64,000 nt of DNA from a virus: positions 50,372-114,371 of IMG/VR virus record IMGVR_UViG_3300028045_000008. The stretch is one strand, 5' to 3'. This document shows, piece by piece, positions 1 to 9,661 of the stretch. The notes beneath the pieces are model-generated. The model searched no databases. It was not told the origin of the DNA and was given only the letters and a program-made list of their open reading frames with translations. Every line of letters begins with the position of its first letter. The stretch's first letter is position 1. The position numbers were made by a program, and so were the translations under genes.

Positions 1-2
1 GC

Positions 3-176
3 AGGAGAGGAGACATTAGTTCTTTTGCGCGCACCCTTGGCAACGAGAAGAAGTACTTAGAGGCGTTCAAGAAAAATGGCCTAGACCATCCAGAAACTTA
101 TAGATCAAAGAGCGTATTAGATAAATCCATAAAGAATTTCGAGAAGAGCACGGGCTTAAAGTGGCCCTATAAATAA
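3..176 (+). CDS. C-terminal end of an upstream structural gene (partial)
   Basis: The reading frame is open from the window edge and stops at TAA 174-176, giving 57 residues that end in LKWPYK. The tail is basic and helical-looking. It ends 16 bp before the tape-measure-like gene in the same orientation, so it probably belongs to the same late tail operon. I do not recognise the family from this fragment. The true start lies outside the window. Confidence 0.55.
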   Translation, partial: RRGDISSFARTLGNEKKYLEAFKKNGLDHPETYRSKSVLDKSIKNFEKSTGLKWPYK

Positions 177-192
177 GGGGGTGTTTAGATAA

Positions 193-2424
193 GTGAGTAG
201 TGAATCCGACATACCCGATGCCGCCACGACGATGACCCTGCTGGAGTACATCGCCGCCCAAGAGCAGATAATACAAAACTCTAACGATATACGGAAGCGC
301 CAAGAAGCCTTTTATGCAGCCGAGGAGGCCCGCCTGAAGTTACAGGGCAAGTCAATTTCTATGGAGGCTGACGCGCTCAAGAACCGGCAGGCCGCGGCCG
401 ATGCCTGGGATCAGACCTTCGAGAACATGCTGGGTGTCAGCGATAAGTGGAAATCTTCCATGATAGGGAAGCTCATGCAACCCGGTGGTCTAAATGGTTT
501 CGTCGATAGTCTTCAACGGACATTCACCGCCAGCAATCTTGCCGTATCTTCTTTGACAAAAGCCGTTGAGATAACAGCCGCACTGGTCGGAGCGAGCTTC
601 GCTCTAGCAAAAATGCAAGACGATACTCTGGTGGCTTTCAATAAATCCACTGGCGCCGCCAGGCTTTATGGAGACGAGCTACTTAATCTAGAATCTAGTA
701 TGAATCACCATGGTGTGAGCCTAGAGATTGCTAGCGAATCTTATGGGTCCATGGTCAAGAATGTGAAAGGCCTCAAAAATATGTCAGCCGCTTCGCGAAC
801 AGACCTCGCAGAAACAACTGCTGTTCTAGATAAGTTTGGCGTGTCTGCCGACACTACAACCCAGAACTTTGAATTTCTAACCGCAGCCATGGGCTTTTCT
901 GCTTCAGAAGCAAATGACTTCTCAAGAGAAATGTTTTTACTTGCTCAAGAGATAGGTATGCCCCCCGCAGAAATGGCCCAGGGCCTTCAAGAGGCCGCAC
1001 CAGCCATGGCCAAATTTGGATCCCAGAGTGATGAAATGTACAAGAAGCTCGCAGTGAATGCACGCGCAGCAAACATGGAAGTTAGTCAGTTATTGGGTAT
1101 CGTTGAGAAATTCGATACTTTTGAGGGCGCAGCCCAATCAGTCGGGCAACTCAACGCAATACTTGGTGGTCCATTTTTGAACTCTATGGAGATGGTCCAG
1201 ACTACGGATCCGGTAGAGAGAATGAAGCTTCTTAGTGACGCCGCAAACCAGGCAGGCGCAAGTTTTGACGACATGGGATACTATGAGAGAATCGCACTCA
1301 CTGAGGCGATGGGCCTAAAAGATGTATCAGAACTGGCTTTAGTTATGGCAGGGGGATTTGACGAGACGGTTCCTGCCATAAAGCAATCACAAGCAGAATT
1401 GGCAGCAATCGCAAAGCAATCAGCCGACTTCAACACTTTGTCGGAAGAGATGACTCAACTGATGAGAATGTTTGCCACAAGCTTATTGACGTGGGTTATC
1501 CCGTCTATTAAGTGGCTAGCCCAGAAACTCCAGGATCTCAATCAATTTTTCGGTGGATATTTAATGCCAGCCCTAGGTCTCCTCGCCGCCGCATTTTTCC
1601 TCGTCGCCAGCGCCGTTTTCGCACTTATCGCTCTCGCCGGCCTCGCCTTACCCATCCTCGGCGGAATCGCCGCAACAACGGGCGCCACGGCACCTGCCGC
1701 CGGCGCCGCTGCCGCCGGCATAACAACATTCGCCACGGCACTTGCTGCAGCCACGCCGGTAATCGCGACCGCCGGCGCCGCCCTCGGGAGCTTTGTTCCG
1801 GTCATCTTGGCCATTGGGGCAAGTATTTTTATGGTGGGAGCCGGTATCATGGCCGTTGGAGCCGGCATCATGTTGGCCCTCGGCGGAGTCGCCGAGGTGA
1901 TAGGGGCAGTCCTTGGCGGAGTCGTCACGCTCCTAAGAAATTTGGATCCCACTACAATATTTCAAAAAGTCTCCGCGCTGAATAGCCTATCTGCCTCATT
2001 CTCTACTTTAGTGCTCTCTGCCGCCGCCACTCCGTCCGCTTTGTGGCCACTGATCAACGCCCTAAACGCTATCGAGGGTGATAACTTAATCCCGGTGGCA
2101 GATATGTTTAGTAGCATTAACTCAATTCTCGATAAAGACCTAGAAGGTCTGATGAAAGTGGAACAAGCAATCGCCAATATAGCCACTTCCATAAATTCAA
2201 TCGATAGCACGGAAAAAGTATTCGCAGTAAAACAACTGATTGATTCTGTCAACGCAGCTACATCCAGAGACACCACTCCAGGCCCCGCGTCAACATCACA
2301 GGATCTCCCACCCCACACGGCAGCAGCCCTCAATAGGCCGATTCAGATCTCTCTAAACGTTGCCGGCAGAGAGTGGATAAGCCTGCAGACAGAAACTTTA
2401 GATAAGCTGCTAAACCAATATTAA
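193..2424 (+). CDS. Tail tape-measure-like structural protein
   Basis: This 743-residue protein starts at GTG after a GGGGGTG ribosome site. Residues 1-120 are charged and helical, residues 130-430 are helix-rich, and residues 450-600 are dense in Ala, Gly, Ile and Val with several membrane-like stretches. The rest is a moderately polar C-terminal part. A helical protein with a central hydrophobic segment, placed just before baseplate genes, fits a tape-measure protein or a tail protein that helps cross the host membrane. It is shorter than many myovirus tape measures. The function is inferred from composition and position; no catalytic motif is visible. Confidence 0.6.
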   Translation: MSSESDIPDAATTMTLLEYIAAQEQIIQNSNDIRKRQEAFYAAEEARLKLQGKSISMEADALKNRQAAADAWDQTFENMLGVSDKWKSSMIGKLMQPGGLNGFVDSLQRTFTASNLAVSSLTKAVEITAALVGASFALAKMQDDTLVAFNKSTGAARLYGDELLNLESSMNHHGVSLEIASESYGSMVKNVKGLKNMSAASRTDLAETTAVLDKFGVSADTTTQNFEFLTAAMGFSASEANDFSREMFLLAQEIGMPPAEMAQGLQEAAPAMAKFGSQSDEMYKKLAVNARAANMEVSQLLGIVEKFDTFEGAAQSVGQLNAILGGPFLNSMEMVQTTDPVERMKLLSDAANQAGASFDDMGYYERIALTEAMGLKDVSELALVMAGGFDETVPAIKQSQAELAAIAKQSADFNTLSEEMTQLMRMFATSLLTWVIPSIKWLAQKLQDLNQFFGGYLMPALGLLAAAFFLVASAVFALIALAGLALPILGGIAATTGATAPAAGAAAAGITTFATALAAATPVIATAGAALGSFVPVILAIGASIFMVGAGIMAVGAGIMLALGGVAEVIGAVLGGVVTLLRNLDPTTIFQKVSALNSLSASFSTLVLSAAATPSALWPLINALNAIEGDNLIPVADMFSSINSILDKDLEGLMKVEQAIANIATSINSIDSTEKVFAVKQLIDSVNAATSRDTTPGPASTSQDLPPHTAAALNRPIQISLNVAGREWISLQTETLDKLLNQY

Positions 2425-2490
2425 GATATTTAATGGCTGCATCTTTTTAGTTGACACTCTATTTAATAAACAGAAGGAATACATTTTGTA

Positions 2491-3438
2491 ATGGCTAATT
2501 TTGGAAAAAATAGAAAAGATTTAACTTTTCAAGATCCGAGTGATTTATACGCAAATCAAAAAGAACTATTTATTGAGTTTGAATATATCTTTGGAAACCC
2601 AGAAACCAACAAGGTCGCCTTCAAAGCGTTTATAACAAACTATTCGGATGACTTTGTGTCCGAGTGGAATCCTGAAGCCGTATATGGGCGCCCCGACCCA
2701 ATTCAGACCTTCTCGCATACCACGAGAAAGATCCAGATCGATTGGAAAGTCCCATCTGCAGATCTTGTAGAGGCCAGAGAGAATATGGCCAAGGCATCTC
2801 AAATGATGAGATTTCTTTATCCCACATACACTGACGCCGGAAACGCCTCCACTATCCACAAGCCGCCTTTGTTGCGCTTTAAATTTGTCAATTTGGCAAA
2901 AAAGAATAATTCACAAGGGCTCTTGGGAAGGCCAGGTGGGTTCTCCTTTAAGCCGGATATGGAAGAGGGCTGGTGGGACGCAGATTTCAATTTGGGATCA
3001 TCTGGCATGACTAACCTGTTATATCCCAAGTTACTGACCTTTAGTTGCACCTTTGAAGTGCTTCACGAGCATCACCTAGGTTGGCACGATGGAAACTGGG
3101 AGGTTATCCCGGCCATACCATTCGTGTTGGATACGGAGAGGGATTCTTTTCCGTTTTTATCAACAGCTACCAGCGCAAACACCATCCTCGGCCTGAATAC
3201 AGCAGAGGAAAAATTGAAAGAGTTTACAGACAATTACGAAGATGCAGATGTTCTCGGCCTCCCTCCAGAAGATTCGACTGTTCGAGCCCAAGAAGAAGAC
3301 TCATCATCGATTTCTGATGAGGCAAAAGCGGCAAAAAGCGCAGGACCAGAGACTTTGCCGACCAACTTAACTCCTGAAATAACTGAAGAACAGATGGCCC
3401 TTGAAAACGAATTCTTTGACCCCCAATCTATCTCGTAG
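2491..3438 (+). CDS. Tail tube/baseplate structural protein
   Basis: The product has 315 residues. It carries a segment around residues 50-75 (EWNPEAVYGRPDPI followed by T-x-R-x-I) that I associate with tail-tube-initiator or baseplate proteins of marine myoviruses. It is rich in aromatic residues, and residues 255-315 form an acidic Ser/Glu tail. It lies 66 bp after the tape-measure-like gene and 11 bp before a LysM-like baseplate gene, consistent with a tail-assembly operon. The exact T4 counterpart cannot be assigned by eye. Confidence 0.55.
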   Translation: MANFGKNRKDLTFQDPSDLYANQKELFIEFEYIFGNPETNKVAFKAFITNYSDDFVSEWNPEAVYGRPDPIQTFSHTTRKIQIDWKVPSADLVEARENMAKASQMMRFLYPTYTDAGNASTIHKPPLLRFKFVNLAKKNNSQGLLGRPGGFSFKPDMEEGWWDADFNLGSSGMTNLLYPKLLTFSCTFEVLHEHHLGWHDGNWEVIPAIPFVLDTERDSFPFLSTATSANTILGLNTAEEKLKEFTDNYEDADVLGLPPEDSTVRAQEEDSSSISDEAKAAKSAGPETLPTNLTPEITEEQMALENEFFDPQSIS

Positions 3439-3449
3439 GAAAATATAGT

Positions 3450-3800
3450 ATGTCTAATAGAAATAACAACAGAGTAATCAGAACCAATGGCGCCCAGATT
3501 TATAAAGAGAAACTGAAAAAGAAGGGCTTAAAAAAAGTCCAACAATATACAACTCCAATTTTTAATGAACTGACAGCAAAGAAAAGAGGTTCTCTAGAAA
3601 GAGTGAGGCATATATGGACTCGCGGAGATCGCTTGTATAAGCTGGCTTCGAAACACTACGGAGATCCAGAATTGTGGTGGCTCATCGCCTGGTATAATCA
3701 AAAGCCAACTGAAAGTCATTTTAAGCTTGGTCAAACTGTCCTGATACCACTTCCCCTCGAAGATATTTTGGGATATTATTATCAAAGCGAAGTGAGATAG
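3450..3800 (+). CDS. LysM-like baseplate wedge protein (gp53-type)
   Basis: This 116-residue protein has a basic N-terminus and a LysM-like module at about residues 49-100. The pattern is RGDRLYKLASKHYGDPELWW, then an Asn and the closing GQTVLIPLP. Such modules occur in baseplate wedge or hub proteins of contractile-tailed phages, where they stabilise the baseplate or contact peptidoglycan. It sits between two tail genes with 3 bp before the next start, which supports a structural role over a lysin. Confidence 0.7.
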   Translation: MSNRNNNRVIRTNGAQIYKEKLKKKGLKKVQQYTTPIFNELTAKKRGSLERVRHIWTRGDRLYKLASKHYGDPELWWLIAWYNQKPTESHFKLGQTVLIPLPLEDILGYYYQSEVR

Positions 3801-3803
3801 GGA

Positions 3804-6800
3804 ATGGGACACTATCTTAATTTGCTGGATGAGCTACCTGCAGAATCGCCCAGCGGGTGGGCCGCTGGAGCAGTAGGTAAAGCTGCAATTAGATCTTTGA
3901 TAGAAGGCGATCTTTGGTATACATATGCCAAAGCCTCCCTAGGCTCTGTCGGTGGCATACAAACAGGTGGAGGCACGCACGGGGGGAGCACGAAAGAGAA
4001 CCAGGGCTTCTTAATAGACGTTGCGAAAGCTATAGCGAAAGATTTGATAATAACAAAGACCTCAGATCTTCAAGCAGAATGGGATATGTTTATGGCCGGC
4101 ACCCAAACTTTCAAGGAGTTCTATAGAAATACAAACATATCACTCGACGCCCTCACCGATGCCTCCAGCTTGGATGACTCTGATAAAATTCGGAGAAATA
4201 ATCCGGATACTTTGGCAGTAGATTTTTTAGCATACAATCTCATTAATAGCTCTACTTTCGCTAGCATAATATCCGCAGCAAAACTGGCTCGGAAACTCGG
4301 ATACTTCAGCGGCGCCGGCATCGACGAAGTCTTCTACGATGCCAAGGCCCGCGCCTCCGCCCTCCTTGAAATGATCGGCGTAAAAGATGAGCAAGACTTA
4401 CAAGCTTTAGAGGAAAGATTCAAGCAATCACAACAATCAGCATCAGAAGCTAAAGCAGCATCAAAAGAAGATATAGAGAAGACAGAACAAGATATCAAAA
4501 TTCACATGCAAGCCCTATTGGCTTCTTCTTTGGTAGAACTCTCAAAATTTAATAAAAATAATCGATCGTTAATGATGCCTCGATATTCAAAAACATATCT
4601 GCTCGACGGCCCTCCCTCTGAACTGGTGAACAAATTAACATATGTACCAGGCTCAGAGAGCTTTATTAACTTGACAGTACCGGAAGCCTCCTCTTTGGTT
4701 CCGATGATAAAGCTTTGGAAAGTTCGATATAACTCAAAAGGCGCTCTTGATCCTGATTTACCAGCAATCCCGTTAATCTTTAAAACTTTTACTGATACTG
4801 ATTCCGATTTTATATCCGGTCATGGCGCCGGAAGGTCCGGTGTTGGAATAAAGTCTTTTGATTGGCAATATAACGGGACAAACCCAGCAACCGTAAAAAA
4901 CGATATAACAGCCAAACTCGTATTATATTTTCAGAATTTCAATGATCTCTTGAAGGAACAAGAAGGCGGTTTTAAGTATGTTGATTTGCTGATTAGAAGC
5001 AGCCCAACAAGTGTAGAGGACAAAGAAAAGCCAATAGAGGACCAGAATGAAACAGACTGCCCAGAGAACGAGTCAACCACTGAAGGCGATTCTAAACATT
5101 ACGAAATAAAGGCTACAGTCGGCTGGGCCCCAAACGTGCAATACGTTGAAGAGCATGGCAATCCTGACCTGGCAACTAGCATAAGAAATCAACAAGTGAG
5201 CTTGTTCCTGACACTAGTCGAGCACGAGTTTAAGATTACTCAACAGGGCACTTTTGAACTCACAATTGATTATCGAGGAAGAATAGACGGTATTATGATG
5301 GATAAACGAGCAGATGTCATTTTGGACGGAGAAGTTCGAAAGCAAATGTCTAAGCTGACCAAAGATCTCAAAGAGGCAGAATCAAATTGTTTCAAAGACG
5401 AAATAGGAGAAATAAAGGAGAGGATAGAGGATGTGAAAACAAGGGCGAAATTTGAATCACATACTAAAATATTCCAAGACCTGTTAGTCACCGGCCGCCT
5501 TTATTATGCTAAAATTAGCACAGACGATTGGGACGCTGCAGGCCAAAAAATAATAAATCTTAAGAAAGTCGACATTGGAATTCCAGCCGACGGCTCGACT
5601 GATCTGAAAGTACTGTATAAGGCATCTGATGATATTCTGAACAAAGAGATGCAAATTGCTTTTGGCGACCGCCCAGATGTCATCGAGGGTGGTTGCGGTA
5701 CCTCATACCAGAGTACTGCCGCCCTTGCAGCCTGGTACCTTGGAAACGTTGCTACCGCAGCCCATGCTGACAACGCCCTTACTTGGTGGAACCCGGTCGC
5801 CCATCTCGCTTCCGAGGGATTCCAATTCGCCGGCATAATCAACGAGGAGCCTGCCGCCTGGGAGCTATCCCAAGAAGATTCCGATTGGTGGAAATGCTTC
5901 AAGTTACAATATAATACCACAACTGGTCAGGAGCAACCCGAAGAAAAACCACTAGCCATCAAGCCCGTAGAATTTAAGCTTGGTCAACTTGGCGAGACAT
6001 ATGGTCTCCGCGAAGAAGACGGCTCTAAGATTATCCCCTATTTCTTTCTTGGGGATTTGATAGACATTGCAGCCAGAAAGGCCCTCGGAGGCGAAAACTC
6101 GACAACAGATGAGAGTGAGGATGCCGCAGATTTTCACCCAAATCGAGTTCAGAATCTGCAGATAATATTGGGATGTTTGGAGATAGCCCCTTATAGCGAC
6201 CAAGATAGCTGGGAATATATTAATATTGGAGACATTCCAGTATGCCTCCCCTACTTCAGAGATTGGTGGGCGCGCCATACTACAAAGTCTTCAAAAAACA
6301 GTTACCCCCTAATTCAATTCATTCGAGATTGTCTCAAAGATTTCGCGATGGAAGCTTTGGGCGATGATCTTTTCGATGGCCAGCGCTCTCAAAAGCTCAT
6401 GATAAGGGACGCATCTATTAGTGTCCCGGCAAAACCAGGCGGAGGCAATCCGATAGAGGATCGGATCAACAAGGGGCTCGATAATGCAAACGAAAGGCGC
6501 CTGCTCAAAGCATCTAGGTTGGATCTAAACAAGATAGATAACACTAGTCCGATGCAGGCTGTTAACCCGACCAACTTAACTCCAAATGACATGTATTTCT
6601 ATAAGGTATTTTATTTGGTGAATGATTCCCCAGATTATCTAAATGGAAATAAACAAGAGGATTCAAAAAAGGGTATACAGCACATAGTCATGGGTTCTAG
6701 ATCTGGGCTTCTAAAGGAAGCTAGTTTTTCAAGGTCGACCTCTCCCGGCCTCCGAGAACAGAGAGTGATAGAAGAGTCAGAATTTAATCCGCTGTCTCAC

Positions 6801-7166
6801 CTGGCAGACGTTTATAATATAAGTGCCAGGATGATAGGAAATACTATGTTCTTTCCAGGCCAATATATTTACTTAAACCCAATCGGCTTCGGCACCAAAC
6901 TTGGCAACCCTGCGGACCCCGGCTCTCCATCTCGTGCGATGGGCCTGGGAGGTTATCACTTGGTAACGCAAGTTTCTAGCTTCATAGATGAGGGAAAATT
7001 CGAAACAACCGTCGAAGCTCTATGGGAGACAAGTGGTGGCCCTTGCGCCCGCAGAAACGACAGAGGGCAAAAGACAGAAAAAGGGAATTGTTCCAGCGAT
7101 GCTTCAAATACGGCTCTCTCTAGTCCGACACCCTCCCCCGAAAGCAATATAGAACTTCCAGAATAA
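3804..7166 (+). CDS. Large baseplate hub/structural protein
   Basis: The product has 1120 residues. Residues 190-245 are coiled-coil-like and rich in Gln, Glu and Lys. The middle is beta-rich with many aromatic residues, a second charged helical stretch lies near residues 505-560, and the C-terminus is rich in Ser and Pro. No enzymatic motif is visible. Its size and its place between a LysM-like baseplate protein and another structural gene suggest a baseplate hub or wedge component. It starts at ATG 3804 just after the previous stop. Assignment rests mostly on context. Confidence 0.5.
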   Translation: MGHYLNLLDELPAESPSGWAAGAVGKAAIRSLIEGDLWYTYAKASLGSVGGIQTGGGTHGGSTKENQGFLIDVAKAIAKDLIITKTSDLQAEWDMFMAGTQTFKEFYRNTNISLDALTDASSLDDSDKIRRNNPDTLAVDFLAYNLINSSTFASIISAAKLARKLGYFSGAGIDEVFYDAKARASALLEMIGVKDEQDLQALEERFKQSQQSASEAKAASKEDIEKTEQDIKIHMQALLASSLVELSKFNKNNRSLMMPRYSKTYLLDGPPSELVNKLTYVPGSESFINLTVPEASSLVPMIKLWKVRYNSKGALDPDLPAIPLIFKTFTDTDSDFISGHGAGRSGVGIKSFDWQYNGTNPATVKNDITAKLVLYFQNFNDLLKEQEGGFKYVDLLIRSSPTSVEDKEKPIEDQNETDCPENESTTEGDSKHYEIKATVGWAPNVQYVEEHGNPDLATSIRNQQVSLFLTLVEHEFKITQQGTFELTIDYRGRIDGIMMDKRADVILDGEVRKQMSKLTKDLKEAESNCFKDEIGEIKERIEDVKTRAKFESHTKIFQDLLVTGRLYYAKISTDDWDAAGQKIINLKKVDIGIPADGSTDLKVLYKASDDILNKEMQIAFGDRPDVIEGGCGTSYQSTAALAAWYLGNVATAAHADNALTWWNPVAHLASEGFQFAGIINEEPAAWELSQEDSDWWKCFKLQYNTTTGQEQPEEKPLAIKPVEFKLGQLGETYGLREEDGSKIIPYFFLGDLIDIAARKALGGENSTTDESEDAADFHPNRVQNLQIILGCLEIAPYSDQDSWEYINIGDIPVCLPYFRDWWARHTTKSSKNSYPLIQFIRDCLKDFAMEALGDDLFDGQRSQKLMIRDASISVPAKPGGGNPIEDRINKGLDNANERRLLKASRLDLNKIDNTSPMQAVNPTNLTPNDMYFYKVFYLVNDSPDYLNGNKQEDSKKGIQHIVMGSRSGLLKEASFSRSTSPGLREQRVIEESEFNPLSHLADVYNISARMIGNTMFFPGQYIYLNPIGFGTKLGNPADPGSPSRAMGLGGYHLVTQVSSFIDEGKFETTVEALWETSGGPCARRNDRGQKTEKGNCSSDASNTALSSPTPSPESNIELPE

Positions 7167-7181
7167 AGGGCAATAATAGAA

Positions 7182-8468
7182 ATGGCTAACAATTTTTTAA
7201 TCAATAATGATATTTTTTTCGGAAAGAATGATTTAGATTCACAAGATCACTTTTATTCTAGAATGGCTTATTCTGTTTATGCTTTCCGGGATCACGAAGA
7301 GATGAAGAAGAAGGGGGTGATTAGAGATTTCTGGTTTGCAGAGAATATGCTATATGGAAAGATAAACGCATCGTTTTTCGCTATTGAGCCTCGCCATGAG
7401 AGATTGGTACCCATTCCGGGAACTGATGATCAATTTACTTTCCCTTTTATTATCTCTGCGTATGGGGAGTTCGAAAAAGAGATCAGGAATGCCATTTTAT
7501 CTGGAAAAATCGGAAGCATGCCGTTTTTGAGAAAACTTAAAGTTCACAAATCAACAGAATCAATAAATCGACTATACTCTAACTTAGCTACCATCATAAC
7601 ATCCAGAATGGTCAGGTTCTTAACTCAAACTAGAAGGTCAGATAAAATATTTAGCTTTGAGGACTTTATGCTACATTTCGAAGACTTTGTTCTGGAATTC
7701 AGCCTAAATAATATCGTAACAAAATCTTCTTTTGTGATGTCTAATGACGTCGGCCTCCCACATACTGGCCTGTCACTTGAACTCGCCGACGCGGATTATG
7801 CATCTGATTTCGAAAAAATCGAGAACTTCATAGATGATCCAGAATATGCATATTACCTCAAGGTAGCCGAAAAATATGGATTTTATGTGGATAAGAACGT
7901 GCCCTGGCGCCTTGTTGCTAATCTATCATCACGACCCATGCAACTCTTCATAGAAGAGACTGGCGCGCCTAGCGACCTACAGTCGCTGCTTACCGCTAAC
8001 TTTAGAAAAGCCTATATGAATGACCTAGGACTTCTGAAATTCTCGGCATATAACGCTTATAGTACCATAGTTTCATCGCGCCCGAATGTCTCGAAGTCTT
8101 TTCAAGAAGGCGGAAAGCTCTTCACTTCATTTAAAAAAAGAATGCCTGTGACTCCTGATGAAGTCGACATTCTATATCCAGATGAGAAGTGGCTTCAACT
8201 ATACATCAAGGTCAAGAACAATGAAAAGAAATTAAATTTTAATGAGCCTGAGATCAAGAGAATAACAAAAAATTCAATTAGTTTAAAGAATTTGCTTGAC
8301 ACGAGGGAAGCAATGGGCTATATTAATAGAGTATTTCGAGATATTCCGTCACTAGAAGGATCCTTTAATGATTTGCAAAATAAGAATTTCTTTAAGGGAA
8401 TCAAGGACCGCCCATTCTCGGATTATAGAAATTTCCTAACTAAGACAGCTAAAATAAAAAAGAGGTAG
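7182..8468 (+). CDS. Putative virion structural protein
   Basis: This protein has 428 residues with a mixed alpha/beta, aromatic-rich composition and a strongly basic C-terminus ending in KIKKR. There is no signal peptide, membrane segment or known catalytic motif. It begins 15 bp after the baseplate hub gene and ends 2 bp before the family A polymerase, so it is the last gene of the tail block. I do not recognise the family; a baseplate or neck role is inferred from position only. Confidence 0.45.
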   Translation: MANNFLINNDIFFGKNDLDSQDHFYSRMAYSVYAFRDHEEMKKKGVIRDFWFAENMLYGKINASFFAIEPRHERLVPIPGTDDQFTFPFIISAYGEFEKEIRNAILSGKIGSMPFLRKLKVHKSTESINRLYSNLATIITSRMVRFLTQTRRSDKIFSFEDFMLHFEDFVLEFSLNNIVTKSSFVMSNDVGLPHTGLSLELADADYASDFEKIENFIDDPEYAYYLKVAEKYGFYVDKNVPWRLVANLSSRPMQLFIEETGAPSDLQSLLTANFRKAYMNDLGLLKFSAYNAYSTIVSSRPNVSKSFQEGGKLFTSFKKRMPVTPDEVDILYPDEKWLQLYIKVKNNEKKLNFNEPEIKRITKNSISLKNLLDTREAMGYINRVFRDIPSLEGSFNDLQNKNFFKGIKDRPFSDYRNFLTKTAKIKKR

Positions 8469-8470
8469 TA

Positions 8471-9661
8471 TTGCTTTTCCAGACGCTTGACGATAAAAGA
8501 GAGTGCGTTGGTATATATTGTGATGGCGCTCTTTCGTTTGATATTTCTATCTTGGCCGGCCTGACTCACACCTGGTCATACTCTAGTTTCCTCTCTGGCC
8601 ATGAAGTGGAATATGCCAAGATATACTGTGGGGGATTATCATTGCGAGAAGCGTGTCCAACCCACCTAACAGAGCGCTGGGAGCGTGTTGAGGAAAAGCT
8701 CAAAGCTTTGCTCAAATCTTTTCATACGGCCCGTGTATCGCTCAATGAGAACTGTTTTTTTGACTTAGTGCCTAAAAGGTTTCTTTTAGAAATGTGCTAT
8801 GTGAAGGATATGATCTGTAAGCATGTTTTTGAAAACTATGAGAAGCCAGCGAACTATGAGCATACACTCTCTCTGATCAAAAATATTGAAGACATTAAGT
8901 ACAGGAAATTGAATATAAATCCCAAAAACCTGTCATTCTATAAGTCAAAGCACAGGAAGTTCTCACGAAAACTGAGAGAGATAGGGCCTTATTGCAAATT
9001 CAATATTAATGGCACTAAGACAGGCCGCCTGACAACTACTGCAGCTAGCTTCCCAATCTTGACTCTGGATAAGGAGTTTCGCTGCGTAATCGAGCCCTCG
9101 AATGATTACTTTGTCGAACTTGACTTCAATGCAGCAGAGTTGAGAACACTCTTGGCGCTCCAGGGAAAACCCCAGCCAGTTGAAGATATCCACGAATGGA
9201 ATATTAGAAATGTCTTCCGCGGCGCCGGCACCAGGAATGAGGCCAAGAAGAGGATTTTTGCTTGGCTATATAATCCTAAGAGTCATGATCGTATGTGCGA
9301 GAAGATATACGATCGAAACACTGTGGTACAAAAGTACTTCACCCAGGGCCAAGTGAGAACCTTTTTTAACAAAGTAATTCCTTCGGAAGAGAGAACAGCC
9401 CTGAACTACATCATTCAGAGCACATGTGCCGAGAATGTTTTGAGACAAATGGCGAAAGTATCTAATTATTTAGTAGGGATGGACTCACACCTGGCTTTTC
9501 CAGTACACGATTCAGTGGTTTTAGACATGACAAAGGAAGATTTAAGAAGACTTCCTGAGATTATAGAGATATTTTCGAACACAGAGTTGGGAAAGTTTAA
9601 AGTTAATGTGAGTCATGGCCCAAATTTTGGCAAACTAGTAAACATGGAGGTTCAGCTTTGA
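8471..9661 (+). CDS. Short family A DNA polymerase without exonuclease domains
   Basis: This 396-residue protein reads as a bare polymerase domain. TGRLTT lies near residue 184. Motif A is LDFNAAELR near 217-225 and keeps the catalytic Asp and the Glu-Leu-Arg. Motif B is RNEAKKRIFAWLY near 254-266 and keeps Arg, Lys, Phe and Tyr. Motif C is VHDS at 345-348, so the Glu usually following the catalytic Asp is Ser. No 3'-5' or 5'-3' exonuclease domain is present; a separate 5'-3' exonuclease gene lies at 14109. The start is TTG after AGAGGTAG. Because a full DnaE is also encoded, this enzyme may act in repair, Okazaki processing or lesion bypass (inference). Confidence 0.85.
   Translation: MLFQTLDDKRECVGIYCDGALSFDISILAGLTHTWSYSSFLSGHEVEYAKIYCGGLSLREACPTHLTERWERVEEKLKALLKSFHTARVSLNENCFFDLVPKRFLLEMCYVKDMICKHVFENYEKPANYEHTLSLIKNIEDIKYRKLNINPKNLSFYKSKHRKFSRKLREIGPYCKFNINGTKTGRLTTTAASFPILTLDKEFRCVIEPSNDYFVELDFNAAELRTLLALQGKPQPVEDIHEWNIRNVFRGAGTRNEAKKRIFAWLYNPKSHDRMCEKIYDRNTVVQKYFTQGQVRTFFNKVIPSEERTALNYIIQSTCAENVLRQMAKVSNYLVGMDSHLAFPVHDSVVLDMTKEDLRRLPEIIEIFSNTELGKFKVNVSHGPNFGKLVNMEVQL

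Noticed and set aside
1512-1985. Overlapping basic frame inside the tape-measure-like gene
   Set aside because: Low-complexity Arg-rich shadow of the Ala/Gly-rich segment with no ribosome site; not a gene.
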